Assembly: GCA_964236585.1 (NCBI GenBank) | Contig: CAXSFE010000001.1 | Location: 37,279 to 101,278, forward strand | Direction of reading: 5' to 3' | Source of the DNA: CAXSEF01 sp964236585 | GTDB taxonomy: Bacteria > Pseudomonadota > Alphaproteobacteria > Acetobacterales > Acetobacteraceae | Length of the DNA: 64,000 nucleotides | In this document: one piece after another, positions 9,119-17,638 of the stretch | Numbering within the stretch: the stretch's first letter is position 1 | Layout: each line of letters starts with the position of its first letter | Translations under genes and position numbers: made by a program | Notes under the pieces: model-generated | Databases searched by the model: none | Told to the model about the DNA's origin: nothing | Seen by the model: the letters and a program-made list of their open reading frames with translations, nothing else

Positions 9119-9290
9119 GCAAGGCTGTGCTCCTTTCCGCCGGTCTCCAGTGGCCCAAGCGGGCCATCGGGAGCTTCGGCCAGCCCCACCCAGACCCGTC
9201 GAAGCCAGAAGCCTCCGGCAACCTCCTCTTGAGGAGTGGTTTCCAAAGGCGAGCCTTTGGCGGAGTTTGAGGCAGAGCCTCAACCTTGCC
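9119..9290. repeat. Interspersed palindromic repeat, copy 4
   Basis: Left arm eroded (only short GC-rich palindromes survive), right arm intact in the orientation CCAAAGGC-GAG-CCTTTGG then TTGAGGC-AGA-GCCTCAA. Fills the 300 bp between the DUF3140 start and the chrA stop; upstream of it (9000-9118) I see nothing definite beyond the promoter space of the DUF3140 gene. Confidence 0.7.
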
Positions 9291-9301
9291 TGCCGGCCAG
9301 C

Positions 9302-10522
9302 CTAGAGCGCTGACGCCGCGGCGGCGCCCAGGCCCACCACCAGCCAGGGCGGCACGCGCCACGTCGCCAGCAGGAGGAACGCGGCGAGGGCGAGGGCGAA
9401 GTCGGCCGGCGTGGCGATGGCGGTGGTCCAGACCGGGGTGTAGAGCGCGGCCAGCAGGACGCCGACCACCGACGCGTTGACGCCGGCCAGCGCCGCCCGC
9501 ACGACCGGGCGGCGGCGCAGTCCTTCCCAGAACGGCAGCACGCCGACCAGCAGCAGGAACGAGGGCAGGTAGATCGCGCCCAGGCAGAGCGCGCCGCCGG
9601 CCCAGCCCGAGGGCCCCGGGCGCATCGCGGCGCCGAGATAGGCGGCGAAGGTGAACAGCGGGCCAGGCATGGCCTGGACCGCGCCGTAGCCGGCGAGGAA
9701 GCGGTCGTCGCCGATCCAGCCGGGCGGGACCACGGCGTCGCGCAGCAGCGGCAGCACGACGTGGCCGCCGCCGAACACCAGGGCGCCGGCGCGGTAGAAG
9801 CGGCTGACGAGGTCGAGGGGGTGGCTCGGCACGAGCACGGCCAGCGCCGGCAGGCCGAGCAGCAGGACCGGGAAGGCGGCGAGGCAGCCCAGCGCCAGGG
9901 CGCGCGGCACGGCGACGCCGAGGTGCGCGGTGGCGGGCGCTGGCGTGGGCACGACCAGGCGCCAGCCGATCGCGGCGCCGAGCAGGATGGCGCAGAGCTG
10001 GCCTGCGGCGGTGGGCACGGCGAGGACGAGGATGGCGCTGGCGGCGGCCAGGGTCAGGCGGGTGCGATCGGGGCACAGGGTCGTGGCCATGCCGCGCACG
10101 GCCTGGGCGACCACGGCGACGGCGACGATGCGCAGGCCGTGCAGCCAGGCGGCGTGGCCGGGGTCGGCCATCCGGGCGACGCCTTCGGCGAACAGGACCA
10201 TCGCGATGGCGGAGGGCAGGGTGAAGCTGGCCCAGGCGGCGAGGCCGCCGGGCAGGCCGGCGCGCAGGAGGCCGAGGCTGACGCCGACCTGGGAGGAGGC
10301 GGGGCCGGGGAGGAACTGGCAGAGGGCGACGATGTCGGCGTAGGCGGCCTCGTCGAGCCAGCGGCGTCGCTCGACGAACTCGGCGCGGAAGTAGCCGAGG
10401 TGGGCGATGGGGCCGCCGAAGCTGGTGCAGCCGAGGCGGAGGAACGCGGCGAACACGGCGGCGGGGGAATCGTGCGTGCGTGCGGAGCGCGGGGTGGGTG
10501 AGGTCGGCGCGTCCGGGGGCAT
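9302..10522 (-). CDS. chrA: Chromate transporter ChrA family
   Basis: 406-residue membrane protein of the long-chain CHR type: two homologous halves, each with the signature seen here as FGGPIAHLGYFRAEFVERRRW (residues about 35-56) and FGGGHVVLPLLRD in the second half, plus PGP motifs (FLPGPASSQVG; AMPGPLFTFAAYLG). Around 10-12 membrane spans. The family exports chromate by proton antiport, although many members have unproven substrates. No chrB regulator is adjacent. Monocistronic, minus strand. Confidence 0.9.
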   Translation of the reverse strand: MPPDAPTSPTPRSARTHDSPAAVFAAFLRLGCTSFGGPIAHLGYFRAEFVERRRWLDEAAYADIVALCQFLPGPASSQVGVSLGLLRAGLPGGLAAWASFTLPSAIAMVLFAEGVARMADPGHAAWLHGLRIVAVAVVAQAVRGMATTLCPDRTRLTLAAASAILVLAVPTAAGQLCAILLGAAIGWRLVVPTPAPATAHLGVAVPRALALGCLAAFPVLLLGLPALAVLVPSHPLDLVSRFYRAGALVFGGGHVVLPLLRDAVVPPGWIGDDRFLAGYGAVQAMPGPLFTFAAYLGAAMRPGPSGWAGGALCLGAIYLPSFLLLVGVLPFWEGLRRRPVVRAALAGVNASVVGVLLAALYTPVWTTAIATPADFALALAAFLLLATWRVPPWLVVGLGAAAASAL

Positions 10523-10576
10523 GGCGAGGTCTCACGGCGGCTTGAGCGCGGGGGCCGGGTAGAAGGTAGCGCAGCA

Positions 10577-10684
10577 GGAAGGTGAGCGGGCAGGAAACTC
10601 CGAACCCGGGAGAGGCCGGTCCAGGGGCGGCTCGCCCCATCCTTCAAGCAGGGGCGGAGTTTGAGGCAGAGCCTCAACCTTGCC
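10577..10684. repeat. Interspersed palindromic repeat, copy 5
   Basis: Half-decayed copy between the chrA start and the priA stop codon. The right-hand stem TTGAGGC/GCCTCAA is perfect; the left part retains only a CCAGGGGCGGCTCGCCCC block. It ends 15 bp from the priA stop, so it may serve as the priA terminator. Confidence 0.7.
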
Positions 10685-10698
10685 TGCCTGTCCTGCGC

Positions 10699-13071
10699 TC
10701 AGAGGAACGACACCGGATCGACGTCGACGTCGACGCGCACGCCGCGCCCGACCGGCACGCGGGCGAGCCATTCGCGCAGGATCGGCTGGACGGCGATCTC
10801 GCGGCGCGTGCGCAGCAGCAGGCGGCGGCGGTGGCGGCCGCGCAGGATGGCGAGCGGGGCCGGCGCCGGGCCAAGCACGGTGACGCCGTCGCCGTGCGGG
10901 GCGGTGAGGCCGAGGGCGCGCGCGGTGGCGTCTGCGTCGGCCTGGGTGTCGGCGCTGACGATCAGGGCGGCGAGGCGGCCGTAGGGGGGCCAGTGGCCGG
11001 GGCGGCGCTCGTCGGCCTCGCGGGCCATGAAGGCGGCGAGGTCGCCCTGCAGCAGGGCCTGCATGACGGGATGCTCGGGGGAGAAGGTCTGCAGCATCAC
11101 GCGGCCGGGGCTCTCGGCGCGGCCGGCGCGGCCGGCGACCTGGTGGAGGAGCTGGACGGTGCGCTCGGAGGCGCGCAGGTCGCCGCCGCCGAGGCCGAGG
11201 TCGGCGTCGACCACGCCGACCAGCGTGAGGTGGGGGAAGTGCCAGCCCTTGGCGACGATCTGGGTGCCGATGATCAGGTCGACCTCGCGGGCGGAGATGG
11301 CGCGGGCGGCCTCCGCGGCGGCGTGCGGGCCGGGCAGGGTGTCGCTGGCCATCACCAGGGTGCGCGCGTCGGGGAACAGCAGCGCGGCCTCCTCGGTGAT
11401 GCGCTCCACGCCGGGGCCGATCGGCGTCAGGCTGTGCTCGGCGCCGCAGGTCGGGCACAGGGTGGGGATCGGCTCGCCGTGGCCGCAGTGGTGGCAGGTG
11501 AGCACGCGGCGCGCGCGGTGCTCGACCAGCCAGGCGGTGCAGTTCGGGCAGCCCATGCGGTGGCCGCAGGCGCGGCACAGGGTGAGCGGCGCGTAGCCGC
11601 GGCGGTTGAGGAACAGCATCGCCTGCTCGCCGCGCGCGAAGGTCTCGTGCGCCGCCTCGGCCAGCAGCGGGGAGATGAACTTCCCCCGCTCCGGCGGGTG
11701 GTCGCGCAGGTCGATGGCGGCGACGCTGGGCAGGGTGGCGCCGCCGTGGCGCGCGGCCAGCGTCAGACGCCGGTAGCGGCCGAGGTCGACGTTGGCCAGC
11801 GTCTCCAGGCTCGGTGTCGCCGAGACCAGGACGCAGGCGGCCTCGGACAGGCGGGCGCGGACCACGGCCATGTCGCGGGCGTGGTAGTTGACGCCGTCCT
11901 CCTGCTTGAAGGCGGTCTCGTGCTCCTCGTCGACGATGACCAGGCCCAGCTCGGGGAACGGTAGGAACAGGGCGGAGCGGGCGCCGACCACCACCGGCGC
12001 GGTGCCGTCGGCCACCGCGCGCCAGGTGACGCGGCGGGTGCGCGAGGCGAGGTCGGAGTGCCAGACCGCCGGCGCGGTGCCGAAGCGGCGCTCGAAGCGC
12101 TCCAGCCACTGCGAGGACAGGGCGATCTCGGGGAGCAGCACCAGTGCCTGGCGGCCCTGCGCGAGGCACTCGGCGACGGCCTCCAGGTAGATCTCGGTCT
12201 TGCCGGAGCCGGTGACGCCGTCGAGCAGGGTGACGGAGAAGCGGCACGCCGCCGCCTCCGCGCGCAGCACCGCGGCGGCGCGGGTCTGGTCGGGGGAAAG
12301 CGCGGGGCCGGGGTGCGCGGGGTCGGGCGGCAGGAACGGCGGGGCAGTGGGCAGCGCCACCGGCAGGATCAGCCCGGACTGCGCCATGCCGCGGATCAGC
12401 CCGGTGGACACGCCGGCGAGGCGCGCCAGCTCCGCCCCGCCGCGCGGCCCGTCGCGCAGGGCGTCGAGCACCAGGCGGCGCTGCGGGGTGAGGCGCGGCG
12501 GGCGGGGCGGGCCGTTCCCGGCGCCCCCGGCCTCCTCCGCGCCGGGGCGCGGCGAGTCGTCGGGCGCAGGCGCCAGGGTCCAGCCGGGCGCGGGCGTCGG
12601 CGGCGACAGGGCGTTGACACGCAGCGTCATCGCCAGCACGTCGCCCGGCGCGGACAGCGTGTACTGCGCCACCCAGTCCACGAACCGTCGCAGCGCCGCG
12701 GGCAGCGGCGGCGCGTCGAGCCGGGCGGCCACCGGCTTGAGCCGCGAGTCGGCCACCGCGGGCCCGGACGGCGCGTCCCACACCACGCCGATCTCGGCGC
12801 GGCGGTTCAGCGGCACCAGCACGATGTCGCCGGGCTCGAGCGGCAGGTGCGCCGGCGCCGCATAGTCGAACGGCCCGACGAACGGGTAGGGTAGCAGCAC
12901 CGGCACCCGCGGCACGGCGGGGGATTCCACGACAGGGGACACCGACACGGCGGACCCGCGTCGCCTGCGCTTCGGCCCGGGCGGGGACGCCGCCCCGGCC
13001 CGACCGCTGGGCACGACGGCGTCGTCCTGTATGGTGGGCAGGCTGAACTGCGGGGGGACGGACCTGCTCAT
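10699..13071 (-). CDS. priA: Primosomal protein N' (replication restart helicase PriA)
   Basis: 790 residues, slightly longer than the usual ~730 because of a Pro/Arg-rich N-terminal leader and an insert near residue 190-215. Order seen: 3' DNA-binding domain (VLLPYPFVGPFDYAAP), helicase core with Walker A GVTGSGKTE and Walker B VDEEHE, zinc cysteines CRACG...CPNC...CHHCG...CPTCG, and the C-terminal helicase lobe with VAGRAGRAESPG. It restarts stalled forks by loading DnaB via the primosome. The start at the ATG for MSRSVPPQF is chosen because the frame further upstream is Arg/Pro-rich non-coding. Divergent from DUF484-xerC with 74 bp between, a common alphaproteobacterial arrangement. Confidence 0.95.
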   Translation of the reverse strand: MSRSVPPQFSLPTIQDDAVVPSGRAGAASPPGPKRRRRGSAVSVSPVVESPAVPRVPVLLPYPFVGPFDYAAPAHLPLEPGDIVLVPLNRRAEIGVVWDAPSGPAVADSRLKPVAARLDAPPLPAALRRFVDWVAQYTLSAPGDVLAMTLRVNALSPPTPAPGWTLAPAPDDSPRPGAEEAGGAGNGPPRPPRLTPQRRLVLDALRDGPRGGAELARLAGVSTGLIRGMAQSGLILPVALPTAPPFLPPDPAHPGPALSPDQTRAAAVLRAEAAACRFSVTLLDGVTGSGKTEIYLEAVAECLAQGRQALVLLPEIALSSQWLERFERRFGTAPAVWHSDLASRTRRVTWRAVADGTAPVVVGARSALFLPFPELGLVIVDEEHETAFKQEDGVNYHARDMAVVRARLSEAACVLVSATPSLETLANVDLGRYRRLTLAARHGGATLPSVAAIDLRDHPPERGKFISPLLAEAAHETFARGEQAMLFLNRRGYAPLTLCRACGHRMGCPNCTAWLVEHRARRVLTCHHCGHGEPIPTLCPTCGAEHSLTPIGPGVERITEEAALLFPDARTLVMASDTLPGPHAAAEAARAISAREVDLIIGTQIVAKGWHFPHLTLVGVVDADLGLGGGDLRASERTVQLLHQVAGRAGRAESPGRVMLQTFSPEHPVMQALLQGDLAAFMAREADERRPGHWPPYGRLAALIVSADTQADADATARALGLTAPHGDGVTVLGPAPAPLAILRGRHRRRLLLRTRREIAVQPILREWLARVPVGRGVRVDVDVDPVSFL

Positions 13072-13145
13072 GCGAGCGATATTTCGGTGGTGTGCGGCGC
13101 GACCGCAACCGGGCATGCGCGTCCCGTGACGCCGGCCGCCCCGCG

Positions 13146-13796
13146 ATGACGGATGTCGCCAGCCCCGGGCCGCCGCCGTCCGACGAGGCGGTGGAGCGGT
13201 TCCTGGCCGCGCGGCCCGGCTGGCTGGCGCAGCATCCGGCGCTGTACGGCCTGCTGGAGCCGCCGGAGCGCGTTCACGGCGAGCCGCTGGCGGACCACAT
13301 GGCGGCGATGCTGCGCCTCGAGCGCACGCGCGCCGCGGCGGCACGGCACTCGGCCGACAGGGTGGTGGAGGACCGGCGCGCGGCCGCCGGGCTGGCCGGG
13401 CGGGTGCACTGCTGCGTGCTGGCGCTGATCGCCGCGGCCGACCCGGTGGAGTGCGTGTCTGCGGAGTTGCCCGGCCTGCTCGGGGTGGATGCGGCGGCCC
13501 TGTGCGCCGAGGGCGCGGCGCAGCGCGGCGTCCGGCCCCTGCCGCCGGGCACGCTGGCCGGCCTGCTGGACGGCCGCGACGTGGTCGTGCGCGCGGCGCC
13601 GCCGGACGCACGCGCACTGCACGCGGAGGCGGCGGCGCTCGCGTGCCACGACGCCCTGATCCGGGTGCCGACCCGCCCCGGCCGCCTGCTGCTGCTGGCC
13701 TCGCGCGACGCGGACCGCCTGTGCGCCGATCGCGAGGCGCTGGCGTTCCTGGGCCGCGCGGTGGCGGCGGCCCTGGCACGGCGCGACGAGGCATGA
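13146..13796 (+). CDS. DUF484 (GAF-like) protein upstream of xerC
   Basis: 216 residues with the DUF484 layout: an N-terminal helical segment FLAARPGWLAQHPALYGLLEPP, a coiled stretch LRLERTRAAAARHSADRV, then a degenerate GAF-like domain. The family is regularly encoded immediately upstream of xerC but has no defined biochemical role. The start is the ATG giving MTDVASP, which keeps the family N-terminus; an in-frame ATG 18 codons earlier is less likely. A repeat copy separates it from xerC by 145 bp. Confidence 0.85.
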   Translation: MTDVASPGPPPSDEAVERFLAARPGWLAQHPALYGLLEPPERVHGEPLADHMAAMLRLERTRAAAARHSADRVVEDRRAAAGLAGRVHCCVLALIAAADPVECVSAELPGLLGVDAAALCAEGAAQRGVRPLPPGTLAGLLDGRDVVVRAAPPDARALHAEAAALACHDALIRVPTRPGRLLLLASRDADRLCADREALAFLGRAVAAALARRDEA

Positions 13797-13797
13797 C

Positions 13798-13920
13798 AAG
13801 GAAGGTTGAGGCTCTGCCTCAAACTCCGCCAAAGGCAAGCCATTGGAATCCGACTCTTAAGTCCAGGGTTTCCAAAGGGCTCGGCCCTTTGGCGGGTTCG
13901 GGCAGAGCCCGACCTTGCTT
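13798..13920. repeat. Interspersed palindromic repeat, copy 6
   Basis: Complete copy inside the DUF484-xerC pair. The second left stem carries a mismatch (CCAAAGGC/GCCATTGG), the centre again has CTTAAG, and the right arm is intact with TCGGGC-AGA-GCCCGA closing it. Its insertion splits a gene pair that is normally tight, which suggests it arrived after the pair was formed. Confidence 0.85.
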
Positions 13921-13941
13921 CCTGCTTCAGGCCGAGCCTCG

Positions 13942-14856
13942 GTGACCTCCGCGCGCGAGGCCGCCGCGGACTTCCTCGACTGGCTGGCGCGCGAGCGCAG
14001 GGCCTCGCCGCTGACGGTGGAGGCCTATGCGCGTGACCTCGGCGTGTTCGAGGCGTTCCTCGCGGGCCATCTCGGCGGCCCGGTGGCGCTCGACGACCTG
14101 GCCCGGCTCGGCCAGTCCGACCTGCGCGCCTGGCTTGCGGCGGGGGCTGCGGCGGGGCGCGGGAACGCCACCCGGGCGCGCCAGCTCGCCGCGGTGCGCA
14201 GCTTCTACCGCTTCCTCGCGCGCCGGCATGGCGTCACCAACCCGGCGGCCTCGCTGCTGGGCACGCCGCGCGCCCGCCCGCCGGCGCCGCGCGCCCTGAC
14301 CCCTGACCAGGCCCGTGCCGCGTCGGCCGGCGTCGGCGAGGCGTCGGACACCGCCTTCACCCAGGCGCGCGACACGGCGCTGTTCACGCTGCTGTACGGC
14401 AGCGGCCTGCGCATCGCCGAGGCGCTGTCGCTCGCGGTGCGCGAGGCGCCGCGGCCGGGCGAGGACGCGGCGCTGCGGGTGAGCGGCAAGGGCGGGCGGC
14501 AGCGCATCGTGCCGGTGCTGCCGGTGGTGCGTGCCGCGATCGGCGCCTGGCTGGCGCTGCACCCGGACCCGGAGCCGGACTCGCCGCTGTTCGTGGGCAC
14601 GAAGGGCGGGCGGCTGAACGCCGGCGTGGCGCAGCGGGTGCTGCGCGACTTCCGGCGCCAGGCCGGGCTGCCGGAGCACGCGACGCCGCACGCGCTGCGC
14701 CACTCCTTCGCGACGCACCTGCTGGAGGGCGGCGCGGACCTGCGCTCGATCCAGGAGCTGCTGGGCCACGCCACCCTGTCGACCACGCAGCGCTACACCG
14801 CGGTGGACACGCCACGGCTGCTGGAGGTCTGGCAGAGGACGCACCCGCGGGGGTGA
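13942..14856 (+). CDS. xerC: Tyrosine recombinase XerC
   Basis: 304-residue tyrosine recombinase. N-terminal SAM-like core-binding domain (residues 1-110) and a C-terminal catalytic domain with the R-H-R-H-Y set: R in YGSGLRIAEAL, HALRHSF, LGHATLSTTQRY. Acts with XerD at dif to resolve chromosome dimers. I choose the GTG giving MTSAREAAADF; an ATG nine codons upstream lies inside the repeat and is probably not used. The neighbouring DUF484 gene supports XerC rather than a phage integrase. Confidence 0.93.
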   Translation: MTSAREAAADFLDWLARERRASPLTVEAYARDLGVFEAFLAGHLGGPVALDDLARLGQSDLRAWLAAGAAAGRGNATRARQLAAVRSFYRFLARRHGVTNPAASLLGTPRARPPAPRALTPDQARAASAGVGEASDTAFTQARDTALFTLLYGSGLRIAEALSLAVREAPRPGEDAALRVSGKGGRQRIVPVLPVVRAAIGAWLALHPDPEPDSPLFVGTKGGRLNAGVAQRVLRDFRRQAGLPEHATPHALRHSFATHLLEGGADLRSIQELLGHATLSTTQRYTAVDTPRLLEVWQRTHPRG

Positions 14857-14977
14857 GGAAGGTAAGGCCAGGGCTCTGCCCTGGACCCGCCAGGGCGAGC
14901 CGCCCTGGACCGGCACCACGAAGGCACAGGCTCCAGGGGCGCCGGGGTCCGGGGGGCGGCTCGCCCCCCGGCCTTGC
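14857..14977. repeat. Interspersed palindromic repeat, copy 7
   Basis: Starts directly after the xerC stop. Stems are CCAGGGC-TCT-GCCCTGG and CCAGGGCGAGCCGCCCTGG; the right arm has GGGGGGCGGCTCGCCCCCC. The AT-rich core and CCAAAGG stems are missing, defining a GC-only subtype of the element. Confidence 0.75.
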
Positions 14978-15056
14978 GTCCGCCGCCGGGTTGCCGGTCC
15001 AGCCGGCGCGCGTCTAGGGTCGCGCCAACCAGAAACCGAGACGGGGACTCGCCGGG

Positions 15057-15566
15057 ATGGACGTGTGTGGACGGGTGATGGCGTGCCTGGCGACCCTGCT
15101 GCTGGGGGTCGCGACCTCGGGGGTGGCCCGGGCTGACACCGCGGTCACGGACCTCTCGCCCGCCTCGTACTGCACGAAGGTCGACACGGACGACAGCAGC
15201 CATCAGCTGCCGCACGACATGGTGGACACCGCCGAGCAGGCGTTCGGGCTCAAGCTGCCGGTGGAGCAGGGCGAGCGCGCGGTGATCTGGCGCTGCGACG
15301 GCGGCCAGGTGCTGGGCTGCTTCTTCGGCGCCAACGTGCCGTGCGGCCAGATGGACCAGCGCACCGAGCTGCCCAGCGTCACCGAGTGGTGCGAGGACCA
15401 CCCGGGCGCGGGCGTGCCGCAGGAGGTGACGGGGCACGACACGCTGTGGCGCTGGAGCTGCGACGGCGCGAAGGCGGTGCGGGGCAGCGCCGCCTGGACG
15501 CTGGACCGGCGCGGCTTCGTCCAGGGCCTGTGGCGCCCGCTGGGCCCGCCGACCGCCACGCCGTAG
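15057..15566 (+). CDS. Secreted cysteine-containing protein, unknown
   Basis: 169 residues with a signal peptide (positively charged start, hydrophobic 8-20, cleavage after ARA near residue 26). The mature part has six cysteines, several followed by Asp/Gly or Trp (YCTKVD, WRCDGG, GCFFG, PCGQ, WCEDH, WSCDG), consistent with disulfides in the periplasm. Not recognised as a known family. Stands alone between repeat copies. Confidence 0.65.
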   Translation: MDVCGRVMACLATLLLGVATSGVARADTAVTDLSPASYCTKVDTDDSSHQLPHDMVDTAEQAFGLKLPVEQGERAVIWRCDGGQVLGCFFGANVPCGQMDQRTELPSVTEWCEDHPGAGVPQEVTGHDTLWRWSCDGAKAVRGSAAWTLDRRGFVQGLWRPLGPPTATP

Positions 15567-15592
15567 CGCAAGGCCGGGGCTCTGCCCTGCCT
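15567..15592. repeat. Half-site of the interspersed repeat
   Basis: Only the outermost segment GCAAGGCCGGGGCTCTGCCC survives between the convergent stop codons of the secreted protein and the histidine phosphatase. It can still form one short stem around TCT. Confidence 0.5.
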
Positions 15593-15596
15593 GTCG

Positions 15597-16163
15597 CTAG
15601 GCGTGCAGCCAGTCGATCTCCGCCGGCGCCGGCCCGGTCGGGTCGCAGCGCACCCACTCGCCGTTCTGCATCTGCTCGCCGGTCAGCGCGAGGATGAAGC
15701 CCCAGTGGCTGACCACCAGCGTCTCGCGCCATGCTGGGTCGGCCGCCATCGCCGCGCGGAACCGCGCCGCGCGGGCGAGGATCTCCGCCTCGGTCTCGAT
15801 CCCCTGGGGCCACCACACCTCGTCGAGCGCCGCGAAGTCGTGGTGCGGCCACGCCTCGGCCAGCCGGGCGCGCGGCGTGCCGACGTCGCAGGCAAAGGCG
15901 CAGCGCTCGCGCACCACGACGTCGATCAGCACCGGCACGCCAAGGCGCCCTGCGGCGATCGCCGCGGTCTGCAGCGCGCGGGTGTAGGGCGAGGCGACGA
16001 TGCGGCGTATGCCCTGGCCCGCGAGCTGCTCCGCCGCGGTGGCGATCTGCGCGCGGCCGAGGTCGGTGAGGTGGGGGTCGGTGATGCCGGGGTCGCGCTT
16101 GGTCGCGCTGAACACGACGTTGAACTCGCTCTGGCCGTGTCGGAGGAGGATCATGCGCCGCAT
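15597..16163 (-). CDS. Histidine phosphatase family protein
   Basis: 188 residues of the phosphoglycerate-mutase-like histidine phosphatase fold. The catalytic LLRHGQSEFN lies at residues 6-15 (phospho-His), a second core Arg in VASPYTRALQTA, the acid in VVRERCAF, and the second His in VVSHWGFI. The enzyme dephosphorylates small phosphoesters or phosphoproteins; the substrate is not predictable. Two ATGs three codons apart (MRRMILL) are both possible. Confidence 0.85.
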   Translation of the reverse strand: MRRMILLRHGQSEFNVVFSATKRDPGITDPHLTDLGRAQIATAAEQLAGQGIRRIVASPYTRALQTAAIAAGRLGVPVLIDVVVRERCAFACDVGTPRARLAEAWPHHDFAALDEVWWPQGIETEAEILARAARFRAAMAADPAWRETLVVSHWGFILALTGEQMQNGEWVRCDPTGPAPAEIDWLHA

Positions 16164-16186
16164 CTAGGGGGCGCGGGCGAGGTCGG

Positions 16187-16310
16187 CAAGCAAGGTTGAG
16201 GCTCTGCCTCAAACTCCGCCAAAGGCAAGCCTTTGGAATCCAATTCTTAAGGAGAGGGTTTCCAAAGGGCTCCGCCCTTTGGCGGGTCTGGGCAGAGCCC
16301 GGCCTTGCTT
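16187..16310. repeat. Interspersed palindromic repeat, copy 8 (best reference copy)
   Basis: The cleanest full-length copy. GCAAGG, TTGAGGC-TCT-GCCTCAA, CCAAAGGC-AA-GCCTTTGG, AATCCAATTCTTAAGGA centre, GGTTTCCAAAGGGC, GCCCTTTGGCGGG, GGGC-AGA-GCCC, GGCCTTGC. The outer ends are inverted (GCAAGG...CCTTGC), so the whole unit is one ~120 bp imperfect palindrome containing four local hairpins. Between the phosphatase and glycosyltransferase start codons. Confidence 0.9.
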
Positions 16311-16346
16311 GCTAACTTGCCTGTCTCCCGGCCCGAGGCACCCCCG

Positions 16347-17561
16347 ATGCGCGAGGTCGCGATTTTCCGCAACAACCTGTTCCGCATCTCCGAGCCGTTC
16401 GTCACCCAGCAGGCCGAGCGCTCCCGCCGCTACCGGCCGGTCTACCTCGGCCGCCTGCGCTTCGGGCCGCCGCCGCCTGGATCCGCGTCGTTCGCACTCG
16501 CCGACTCCGGCCGGTGGCGCTCGCTCCCGCAGGTCGCCTGGCAGACCCTGTCGCGCTCGCCCGCGCCGCTGCAGCGCCTGCTGGCCGGGCACAGCCCCGC
16601 GCTGGTCCACGCCCACTTCGGTATCGATGGCGTCTACGCGCTGCCGCTCGCGCAGCGCCTGGGCGTGCCGCTGGTCACGACGTTCCACGGCTTCGACGCG
16701 ACCCTGTCCACCGCGGCCCTGCTGTGCTCGCCGGCCTGGGCGAACTACCCGCTGCACCGGCGTCGCCTGGCCCGGGAGGGCGCGCTGTTCCTGTGCGTCT
16801 CGTCGTTCATCCGCGACCAGGTGCTGGCGCAGGGCTTTCCGCCGGCGCGCACCCACGTCCACTACACCGGCGTGGACTGCACGGTGACCCGGCCGCGCGA
16901 CCCGGGGGAGGAGACGCCGACGGTGCTGCACGTCGCGCGGCTGGTGGAGATGAAGGGCACCGCCACGCTGCTGCACGCCTTTGCCGGGCTGGCGCCGCGC
17001 CACCCCGGCGTGTCGCTGGTGGTGATCGGCGACGGCCCGCTGCGACGCCGGCTGGAGCGGCTGGCCGCGGCGCTGGGGGTGGCGGAGCGGGTGCGGTTCC
17101 TGGGCGCCCTGCCGCACGCCGAGGTGATGCGCTGGATGCGGCGGGCGGCGATGCTGGTGCTGCCCAGCGTGCGCACCGCCACCGGCCGGGTCGAGGGGCT
17201 GGGCATGGTGCTGCTGGAGGCGGCGGCGACCGGGGTGCCGGTGGTCGGCTCGCGCGTCGGCGGCATCCCGGAGGGCCTGGTCGAGGGCGAGACCGGGCTC
17301 CTGGCGCCGCCGCGCGACGCCGTGGCGCTGGGTGCGCGCATGGGCGAGCTGCTCGACGATCCGGAACTGCGTTGGCGCATGGGGGCTGCGGCGCGGCGCT
17401 TCGTGGAGCGGCGCTTCGACCTTGGCCGGCAGACGGAGACGCTGGACCGCTTCTACGACTCGGTGCTGGCGCCTGGGGCCAAGGGAAGGCAAGGCCAGGG
17501 CTCTGCCCTGGACCCGCCAGGGGCAGCGCCCCTGGACCGGCATTCGGAAAAGGAAGCCTAA
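16347..17561 (+). CDS. Glycosyltransferase family 4
   Basis: 404-residue GT-B fold retaining glycosyltransferase. N-terminal acceptor lobe with VHAHFGIDGVYALPLAQRLGVP and TTFHGFD; C-terminal nucleotide-sugar lobe with VARLVEMKGTATLLHAF, the EGLGMVLLEAAATGVPVVGS motif (E-x7-E type) and GGIPEGLVEGETGLL. Sugar and acceptor unknown; such enzymes build surface polysaccharide or glycolipid. The start ATG for MREVAIFRNN is preferred over one 14 codons upstream in repeat DNA. The last ~25 residues are encoded by the next repeat copy, which evidently supplied a new stop codon. Confidence 0.88.
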   Translation: MREVAIFRNNLFRISEPFVTQQAERSRRYRPVYLGRLRFGPPPPGSASFALADSGRWRSLPQVAWQTLSRSPAPLQRLLAGHSPALVHAHFGIDGVYALPLAQRLGVPLVTTFHGFDATLSTAALLCSPAWANYPLHRRRLAREGALFLCVSSFIRDQVLAQGFPPARTHVHYTGVDCTVTRPRDPGEETPTVLHVARLVEMKGTATLLHAFAGLAPRHPGVSLVVIGDGPLRRRLERLAAALGVAERVRFLGALPHAEVMRWMRRAAMLVLPSVRTATGRVEGLGMVLLEAAATGVPVVGSRVGGIPEGLVEGETGLLAPPRDAVALGARMGELLDDPELRWRMGAAARRFVERRFDLGRQTETLDRFYDSVLAPGAKGRQGQGSALDPPGAAPLDRHSEKEA

Positions 17562-17620
17562 GTCGAGGTTTCCAAAGGCTTGCCTTTGGCGGAGTTTGAG
17601 GCAGAGCCTCAACCTTGCTT
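17487..17620. repeat. Interspersed palindromic repeat, copy 9, overlapping a coding 3' end
   Basis: Left arm of the GC subtype (CCAGGGC/GCCCTGG; CCAGGGGC-A-GCGCCCCTGG), right arm of the AT-containing subtype (CCAAAGGC-TT-GCCTTTGG; TTGAGGC-AGA-GCCTCAA), i.e. a hybrid. The left arm is translated as the C-terminus of the glycosyltransferase; the right arm ends just before the SMP-30 gene's ribosome binding site. Confidence 0.85.
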
Positions 17621-17638
17621 CCTGACGGAGGAGCCTCG

